DNA from: JANRKG01 sp033763635 | GTDB taxonomy: Bacteria > Cyanobacteriota > Cyanobacteriia > GCF-001939115 | Reading direction: 5' to 3' | Length of the DNA stretch: 10,678 bases | Assembly: GCA_033763635.1 (NCBI GenBank) | Contig: JANRKG010000440.1 | Span: forward strand, 1-10,678 | Part shown: positions 6,715-10,678 of the stretch, piece after piece | Layout of the letters: each line of letters opens with the position of its first letter | Position numbering within the stretch: the first letter of the stretch is position 1 | Notes under the pieces: model-generated | What the model was told of the DNA's origin: nothing | The model's input: only the letters and a program-made list of their open reading frames with translations | Databases searched by the model: none | Made by a program: the position numbers and the translations under genes

Positions 6715-6741
6715 AAAAAAAGAGGAGCCGAAGCTCCCCTC
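6715..6741 (-). terminator. Intrinsic terminator of psaC
   Basis: Read on the minus strand, GAGGGGAGC-TTCG-GCTCCTCTT forms a stem of up to 9 bp (two G-U pairs) closed by the extra-stable C(UUCG)G tetraloop. The distal arm runs directly into a seven-T tract. It lies 60 bp past the psaC stop codon. Confidence 0.9.
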
Positions 6742-6800
6742 GATTCTTTGAAAACAGTCTTAAAACACTGGCGCGGAAAAAGATTTCCCCTTGCCGATCG

Positions 6801-7046
6801 TTAGTAAGCCAGACCCATGCTGCGGGTCGTTTCAGCACCCAGGTAAACCCGAATGCTGAGGAAGTCAGTTGGGCAGGCGGTTTCGCAACGCTTGCAACCC
6901 ACACAGTCTTCTGTGCGAGGAGAAGAGGCGATTTGTCCAGCCTTACAACCGTCCCAGGGAACCATCTCTAGAACGTCCGTAGGGCAGGCACGAACGCACT
7001 GGGTACAGCCAATGCAAGTGTCATAAATTTTGACTGAATGAGACAT
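6801..7046 (-). CDS. psaC: Photosystem I iron-sulfur subunit PsaC
   Basis: PsaC is the stromal-side subunit of photosystem I that holds the terminal 4Fe-4S clusters FA and FB and passes electrons to ferredoxin. The 81-residue product has the invariant family length and ends in the typical RSMGLAY. It has two CxxCxxCxxxCP motifs: C11, C14, C17 and C58 ligate FB, and C21, C48, C51 and C54 ligate FA; C34 is an extra, non-ligating cysteine. GGAG lies 10 nt before the ATG. The gene appears monocistronic: its own UUCG-loop terminator follows, and 228 bp of leader separates it from the upstream HdrB-like gene. Confidence 0.99.
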   Translation of the reverse strand: MSHSVKIYDTCIGCTQCVRACPTDVLEMVPWDGCKAGQIASSPRTEDCVGCKRCETACPTDFLSIRVYLGAETTRSMGLAY

Positions 7047-7221
7047 TGAATATATGCTCCAAATTTAAGTGTTCAATGCTCTGCAAACGGGCAGGTAAAA
7101 CGACTCTGGACCTTACGGCCTTCCAGTCAAGACTTACTTTACCGTAGGGATGGAGCCTTCCTGAGCAAAAGACTGCAAAACTTTAAACAAATTAATACTG
7201 AGGGTTGAGAGGGGGAGAAAA
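7047..7221 (-). promoter_or_regulatory. psaC leader and promoter zone with an inverted repeat at 7102-7128
   Basis: This gene-free stretch should contain the psaC promoter and 5' untranslated region. On the + strand GACTCTGGA (7102-7110) and TCCAGTC (7122-7128) form an imperfect inverted repeat with a two-base bulge, about 55 bp upstream of the start codon. It could fold in the mRNA leader. I could not place a convincing -35/-10 pair. Confidence 0.35.
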
Positions 7222-7225
7222 GGGC

Positions 7226-7292
7226 ATGGGTCATAGGTCATAGGTAATCGTAATCATTCAGCACCCATTCCCTATCACCCATTAGCCATTAC
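7226..7292. repeat. Inverted pair of heptad repeats overlapping the end of the HdrB-like gene
   Basis: The left half holds GGGTCAT, AGGTCAT, AGGTAAT (7228-7248); the right half holds CCCATTC, CCTATCA, CCCATTA, GCCATTA (7264-7291), the same heptad family in opposite orientation. ATGGGTCATAGG (7226-7237) pairs with CCTATCACCCAT (7271-7282) at 11 of 12 positions, across a 33-nt loop. On the minus strand the stem is followed by GCCCTTTT, so it may end the HdrB-like transcript. The stop codon of that gene (7275-7277) lies inside the right arm. Confidence 0.7.
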
Positions 7293-8186
7293 CTTCTGAA
7301 CAACCGCCTGAGTCGATACCACATGCCGATCGAGTCCCAGTTCTTTGGGATTAATGCCAAGGGCCAAGGAAACCAGTTGAGGGAGATGGAGAATCGGCAG
7401 TCCCAGTTTTTGACCAATCACCCGCTCAACTTCCGGCTGGCGGGAGTCCAGGTTCAGGTGACAGAGGGGGCAGGGGGTGACAATACAATCGGCTCCGGCA
7501 GCGATCGCCTCCTGAAGGTGCTTCCCTGCCATCTGGAAGGCTTGTTCGGTGGCATAACTGGAGAGGGGCCAACCACAGCATTGGGTTCTGCCCCGATAGT
7601 GGATCGGGGTGGCTCCTACGGCTTCAAAGATGTTTTCCAGTGCCTGGGGGTTAAAGGGATCATCGTAGTTCGCGATATTTTGGGCACGGAGCAGATAACA
7701 CCCGTAGAAGGCAGCACACCGTAACCCGCTGAGTTTGCGAACGACCCGTTGCCGAATGTTCTCCAGACCGTAATCCTGAACCAGTGCCCACAAGAGGTGT
7801 TTAACCTCTGTGCTTCCCCGATAAGGAGAACATCCCTGTTCACAAAGGAGATCATTGACTTGATCGACATAGGCGGGGTTCTTCTCACAAGCCCGCTTCA
7901 GACGCTCATCCACATGACCGATCACCCCCTGGCATGTACTGCAATGGGTGAGCATGGGAAGCCCTAATTCTTCTGCCAGGGCAATATTCCGAGCGTTCAC
8001 CGTGTCCTCTAACAATTCGGACTCTTCCTTAAAGGTGCCGGAACCACAACAGGAGGCTTTCTTCAGTTCAATCAGTTCAATACCCAGCGATCGGGTCAAA
8101 ACATCGGTGGATTGATAGAGTTCCCGGCAGGCTCCCTGAGCAACACAACCGGGGAAATAGGCATATTTGAGAGAAGTTAATGGCAT
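7275..8186 (-). CDS. HdrB-like protein with two cysteine-rich CCG domains
   Basis: The 303-residue protein belongs to the family of heterodisulfide reductase subunit B and the related SdhE-type subunit of non-classical succinate dehydrogenases. Two CCG domains are clear: C14, C46-C47, C82xxC85, and C163, C203-C204, C239xxC242, with about 31-39 and 34 residues between elements. In methanogen HdrB such motifs bind noncubane 4Fe-4S clusters that handle disulfide chemistry. No transmembrane segment is apparent. Cyanobacteria lack the methanogen substrate, so the role is probably electron transfer in another complex, perhaps succinate dehydrogenase or a thiol:disulfide reductase; no partner gene is adjacent. 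No clear Shine-Dalgarno precedes the ATG, but the next residues (SLKYAYFPGC) are the usual family N-terminus. The last residues (MANG) and stop codon are encoded by a heptad repeat. A HIP1 site lies at 7501. Confidence 0.88.
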   Translation of the reverse strand: MPLTSLKYAYFPGCVAQGACRELYQSTDVLTRSLGIELIELKKASCCGSGTFKEESELLEDTVNARNIALAEELGLPMLTHCSTCQGVIGHVDERLKRACEKNPAYVDQVNDLLCEQGCSPYRGSTEVKHLLWALVQDYGLENIRQRVVRKLSGLRCAAFYGCYLLRAQNIANYDDPFNPQALENIFEAVGATPIHYRGRTQCCGWPLSSYATEQAFQMAGKHLQEAIAAGADCIVTPCPLCHLNLDSRQPEVERVIGQKLGLPILHLPQLVSLALGINPKELGLDRHVVSTQAVVQKVMANG

Positions 8187-8557
8187 ACAAAACGATATGG
8201 CTCGTCAGTCCTGTCCCAGTCTAACGACCCATTCCCCCTTCAGACCGTAACCCGACCAGAATATTAACAGTTAACAGCCTCCTCTCTTCAAGATCTTCCC
8301 GCTCGGTGTTCAGCCGATGAACTGTCTCGCCTAAGTTAAAAACGATCCGCCTTAGCAGTAATATGAAAAAATGCCTTAAATCGTTTACATTTGCGATGCG
8401 TTAAAATGACGCATTCGCAACTTATCTGTGTCTGGATCTATGCCAGGTGGCAGGTGAGGTTTGAGGACATCGACTCACCCCGATCGTTGAACGGGGCGAA
8501 ACACAACTACTGTACGCAAACAACATACGTAGACAAGGATTCAGACTGAGGATTGAT
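8187..8557 (+). promoter_or_regulatory. Long upstream region of acpP
   Basis: These 371 bp separate the divergent HdrB-like gene and acpP and must carry both promoters. They hold a tandem heptad TTAACAG-TTAACAG (8264-8277), an AT-rich zone (8360-8410), the inverted repeat at 8392-8419, and a short GC stem CCCCG/CGGGG (8478-8482 and 8492-8496) likely to lie in the acpP leader. No gene-like reading frame is seen. GAGGA at 8548-8552 is the acpP ribosome binding site. Confidence 0.5.
8392..8419. promoter_or_regulatory. Inverted repeat over a -10-like sequence upstream of acpP (possible operator)
   Basis: TGCGATGCGT (8392-8401) and ACGCATTCGCA (8409-8419) are inverted copies differing by one inserted T. 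They flank TAAAATG, which contains a -10-like hexamer TAAAAT (8402-8407). The arrangement fits a repressor site covering a promoter, but the nearest -35-like hexamer (TTTACA, 8384-8389) is only 12 bp from TAAAAT, so the promoter itself is unproven. Confidence 0.4.
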
Positions 8558-8803
8558 ATGAGTAAAGAAGAGGTTTTTGAGAAAGTTCAGAAGATTGTCG
8601 CTGAACAACTGGGTGTTGATACCGCTGAGGTGAAGCCCGGAGCGAGCTTTGCGAACGATCTGGGTGCAGACTCGCTGGATACGGTTGAACTGGTGATGGC
8701 CTTGGAAGAAGAGTTTAATACTGAAATTCCAGACGAAGAAGCTGAAAAGATTGCGACCGTTCAGGATGCCGTTGATTATATTTCTAGTAAGGCTGCGGCC
8801 TAA
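8558..8803 (+). CDS. acpP: Acyl carrier protein
   Basis: AcpP carries growing acyl chains as thioesters on a 4'-phosphopantetheine arm during type II fatty acid synthesis. The 81-residue acidic, helical protein has the attachment motif GADSLDTVEL with Ser39, preceded by FANDLGADS and followed by the typical EEEFNTEIPDEEAEKI recognition helix. GAGGA 5 nt before the ATG gives a good ribosome binding site. It is followed by fabF, which uses acyl-ACP and malonyl-ACP, and then tkt; acpP-fabF-tkt is, to my knowledge, a common cyanobacterial order. No anomalies. Confidence 0.98.
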   Translation: MSKEEVFEKVQKIVAEQLGVDTAEVKPGASFANDLGADSLDTVELVMALEEEFNTEIPDEEAEKIATVQDAVDYISSKAAA

Positions 8804-8852
8804 GAAGCATCACTCTCAGGGTATTTCTTGGAAGGCTGGATAATTGAGACGC

Positions 8853-8884
8853 GGTGAGCTTTCTAGCTCGCCTACTTTTATTTA
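8853..8884 (+). terminator. Terminator-like hairpin between acpP and fabF
   Basis: GGTGAGC (8853-8859) pairs with GCTCGCC (8866-8872) over a 6-nt loop (7 bp, one G-T pair) and is followed by TACTTTTATTTA. It starts 50 bp past the acpP stop and ends 28 bp before the fabF start. It could be a partial terminator that keeps acpP mRNA more abundant than the acpP-fabF mRNA. Confidence 0.65.
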
Positions 8885-8911
8885 GGGAATTGTCCATTAG
8901 ACACGGATATC

Positions 8912-10165
8912 ATGGCTAATTTTGTTGGTAAGCGCGTCGTTGTTACGGGCCTTGGCGCGATTACACCGATCGGAAACACGCTGGCAGAATACTGGGAAGG
9001 GCTGATGAGCGGGCGAAATGGGATTGGTCCCATTTCGTTGTTTGATGCTTCTCGGCACGATTCCCGCATCGCAGGGGAAGTGAAAGGATTTGATCCCCAT
9101 GATTATATGGACCGCAAAGATGCGAAGCGGATGGACCGTTTTGCCCAGTTTGCGGTGGCTGCCAGTAAACAGGCCATTGCAGATGCCCAATTCACCATTA
9201 CTGACCTGAATGCGGAGCAGGTGGGGGTCATTATTGGTACAGGAATTGGAGGGCTGAAGGTCCTGGAAGATCAGCAGGAAGTGCTGCTGACCCGTGGCCC
9301 CGATCGCTGTAGTCCTTTCATGATTCCCATGATGATTGCCAACATGGCAGCAGGGCTGACCGCCATTCATACGGGAGCCAAAGGACCGAACTCCTGTTCT
9401 GTCACTGCCTGTGCTGCGGGGTCGAATTCCGTTGGGGATGCGTTCCGCCTGATTCAAAGGGGCTACGCCCAGGCCATGATCTGTGGGGGAACAGAAGCTG
9501 CCATTACGCCCCTCTCCTTTGCTGGATTTGCCTCCGCCCGTGCCCTCTCGACTCGCAATGATGATCCGGCCCATGCCTGTCGCCCTTTTGATAGCGATCG
9601 GGATGGCTTCGTGATGGGCGAAGGGGTCGGAATTCTGATCCTGGAAGAGTTGGAGCACGCCCGGAGCCGGAATGCCCGGATCTATGGAGAAATTGTGGGC
9701 TATGGCATGACCTGTGATGCTTACCACATGACTTCTCCCGTTCCCGGTGGAGAAGGGGCTGCCCGTGCGATTCAGCTTGCGTTGAAGGATGCAGGCATTT
9801 CGCCCGATCAGGTGAGCTACATTAATGCCCACGGCACCAGCACCCCCGCCAATGACTCAACAGAAACAGCGGCGATTAAAACTGCTTTGGGAGATCATGC
9901 GTATCGGGTTGCGATCAGTTCCACTAAATCGATGACGGGGCACCTACTCGGTGGCTCCGGTGGGATTGAGGCCGTTGCGTCCGTGATGGCGGTAGCTCAC
10001 GATCGTGTTCCTCCTACGATCAACCTGGAGAAGCCAGACCCCCTCTGTGATCTGGACTATATTCATAATGAAAGTCGGCCCCAGGGTGTCAATGTGGCCC
10101 TCTCCAATTCTTTCGGGTTTGGCGGTCATAACGTCACCCTGGTCTTCAAAAAGTACGTTGAGTAG
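8912..10165 (+). CDS. fabF: 3-oxoacyl-[acyl-carrier-protein] synthase II (FabF/KASII)
   Basis: FabF condenses malonyl-ACP with acyl-ACP in the elongation cycle of type II fatty acid synthesis in the cytoplasm. The 417-residue length is typical. The thiolase-fold catalytic triad is complete: nucleophile C167 in SVTACAAGSNS, H307 in NAHGTSTPANDSTE, and H344 in STKSMTGHLLGG, with the conserved Lys339. The N-terminus VVVTGLGAITPIGNT and the C-terminal SNSFGFGGHN are standard. The ATG at 8912 has only a weak ribosome site (GGAT), but the next ATG is far downstream within the conserved core. It follows acpP by 108 bp, with a terminator-like hairpin between them, and precedes tkt by about 300 bp. 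Confidence 0.98.
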   Translation: MANFVGKRVVVTGLGAITPIGNTLAEYWEGLMSGRNGIGPISLFDASRHDSRIAGEVKGFDPHDYMDRKDAKRMDRFAQFAVAASKQAIADAQFTITDLNAEQVGVIIGTGIGGLKVLEDQQEVLLTRGPDRCSPFMIPMMIANMAAGLTAIHTGAKGPNSCSVTACAAGSNSVGDAFRLIQRGYAQAMICGGTEAAITPLSFAGFASARALSTRNDDPAHACRPFDSDRDGFVMGEGVGILILEELEHARSRNARIYGEIVGYGMTCDAYHMTSPVPGGEGAARAIQLALKDAGISPDQVSYINAHGTSTPANDSTETAAIKTALGDHAYRVAISSTKSMTGHLLGGSGGIEAVASVMAVAHDRVPPTINLEKPDPLCDLDYIHNESRPQGVNVALSNSFGFGGHNVTLVFKKYVE

Positions 10166-10471
10166 ATTTTTAATAGGAAATTTTGCCTATTGATGATTGC
10201 CGATGATCCCCATCGATGGGATGATAGGACCAAGGTGGTTGTTAACAATGGGCTGTCAACTAAAAACGGATGTCTTGTTGATGTCTAATTAATAATGTAT
10301 TTTGTTATGCTTCCAAGGCACTGATAGAGGTACTCTGAAGGAGCCTGTCTATCTAGTCTTGTCTCTTTGCTCGACCGCTTTTCTGATCCCGCCCAGTTTG
10401 CTTGCTAGCTTGATTGTGCCGATCGATGAGTCAGTCCGGTTGTTCACTCCTGTAGTTCAGTAGAAGAAGTT
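10166..10471 (+). promoter_or_regulatory. fabF-tkt spacer and presumed tkt promoter region
   Basis: No gene is seen in this 306-bp stretch. It holds the palindrome CCCATCGATGGG (10209-10220), a perfect 10-bp palindrome TTGTTAACAA (10239-10248), and a candidate promoter TTGTTG (10275-10280), 17 bp, TATTTT (10298-10303). If that promoter is real, the tkt leader would be about 160 nt long. There is no clear terminator for fabF. Confidence 0.4.
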
Positions 10472-10678
10472 ATGGCCGTCGCAACCCAATCCCTCGAAAA
10501 ACTTTGTATTAATTCCATTCGTTTTCTGGCCATTGATGCTGTAGAAAAGGCAAAGTCTGGGCACCCAGGGCTACCGATGGGTGCTGCTCCGATGGCCTAC
10601 GTGCTGTGGAATCAGTTCATGCGGTACAACCCCAAGAACCCCCAGTGGTTCAACCGGGACCGTTTTGTGCTGTCCGCA
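10472..10678 (+). CDS. tkt: Transketolase, N-terminal part (3' end outside window)
   Basis: Transketolase is a thiamine-diphosphate enzyme that moves two-carbon units between sugar phosphates in the Calvin cycle and the oxidative pentose phosphate pathway. The 69 visible residues begin MAVATQSLEKLCINSIRF and contain AVEKAKSGHPGLPMGAAPMA (residues 23-42; His31 is the conserved substrate-binding His), then NPKNPQWFNRDRFVLSA, all typical of the first part of the ThDP-binding domain. Full-length enzymes are about 660-670 residues, so about 90 percent is missing. The ATG at 10472 is preceded by the purine-rich AGAAGAAG. Confidence 0.96.
   Translation, partial: MAVATQSLEKLCINSIRFLAIDAVEKAKSGHPGLPMGAAPMAYVLWNQFMRYNPKNPQWFNRDRFVLSA

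Noticed and set aside
6389..6904. 171-codon minus-strand frame from glmS into psaC
   Set aside because: It overlaps both well-supported genes and crosses the psaC terminator and a heptad repeat; no family resemblance.
7226..7292. Possible CRISPR array in the repeated region
   Set aside because: The units are contiguous degenerate 7-mers in two opposed orientations, with no spacers.
7323..7724. 133-codon + strand frame opposite the HdrB-like gene
   Set aside because: The minus strand has full CCG motifs across this stretch; the + strand product has none.
8897..9832. 311-codon open frame antisense to fabF
   Set aside because: It lies wholly opposite a complete fabF with an intact catalytic triad, and its translation has no recognisable motifs; it is a by-product of fabF codon use.

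Overview
The window is chromosomal DNA from a cyanobacterium, probably a filamentous Leptolyngbya- or Nostoc-like one, although genus cannot be fixed from sequence alone. The evidence is a photosystem I psaC gene, a cyanobacterial-type GlmS, the acpP-fabF-tkt gene order, six perfect copies of the HIP1 octamer GCGATCGC (471, 1925, 2486, 4115, 6008, 7501), and several heptanucleotide repeat patches of the kind scattered through cyanobacterial genomes. No phage, plasmid, CRISPR, toxin-antitoxin or defence genes are visible.

Region 1 (1-3899, + strand) is a NiFe-hydrogenase maturation operon: the end of hypC, then hypD, hypE, hypA and hypB. HypC and HypD carry and assemble the Fe(CN)2CO unit, HypE makes the cyanide ligands from carbamoyl groups (normally supplied by HypF, which is not in the window), and HypA and HypB insert nickel. 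The genes are tightly packed: hypE and hypA are 11 bp apart and hypA and hypB overlap by 10 bp. The one loose interval, between hypD and hypE, holds the remains of a 4-oxalocrotonate-tautomerase-like gene that still has a good ribosome binding site. HypB carries a long histidine-rich insert.

Region 2 (3900-4581) has a tRNA-Ala(GGC) with a plausible promoter. On the opposite strand is a gene of a cyanobacterial family resembling M15 peptidases. Its C-terminus is missing and its frame runs into the 3' end of the tRNA, with a perfect 9-bp inverted repeat at the apparent breakpoint.

Region 3 (4582-8186, - strand) has glmS (glucosamine-6-phosphate synthase), psaC (the FA/FB iron-sulfur subunit of photosystem I, with a clear UUCG-loop terminator) and a two-CCG-domain HdrB-like protein. 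Heptad repeats lie inside glmS, where they add an in-frame low-complexity segment to the protein, downstream of psaC, and across the stop codon of the HdrB-like gene.

Region 4 (8187-10678, + strand) is a long leader followed by acpP, fabF and the start of tkt. AcpP carries the acyl chains that FabF elongates; tkt encodes the Calvin-cycle/pentose-phosphate transketolase. An inverted repeat over a -10-like sequence lies upstream of acpP, and a terminator-like hairpin separates acpP from fabF.

I see no clearly new multi-gene system. The most interesting items are the decaying tautomerase in the hyp operon, the truncated gene against the tRNA, the repeat-derived segment in GlmS, and the HdrB-like gene whose end lies inside a repeat.
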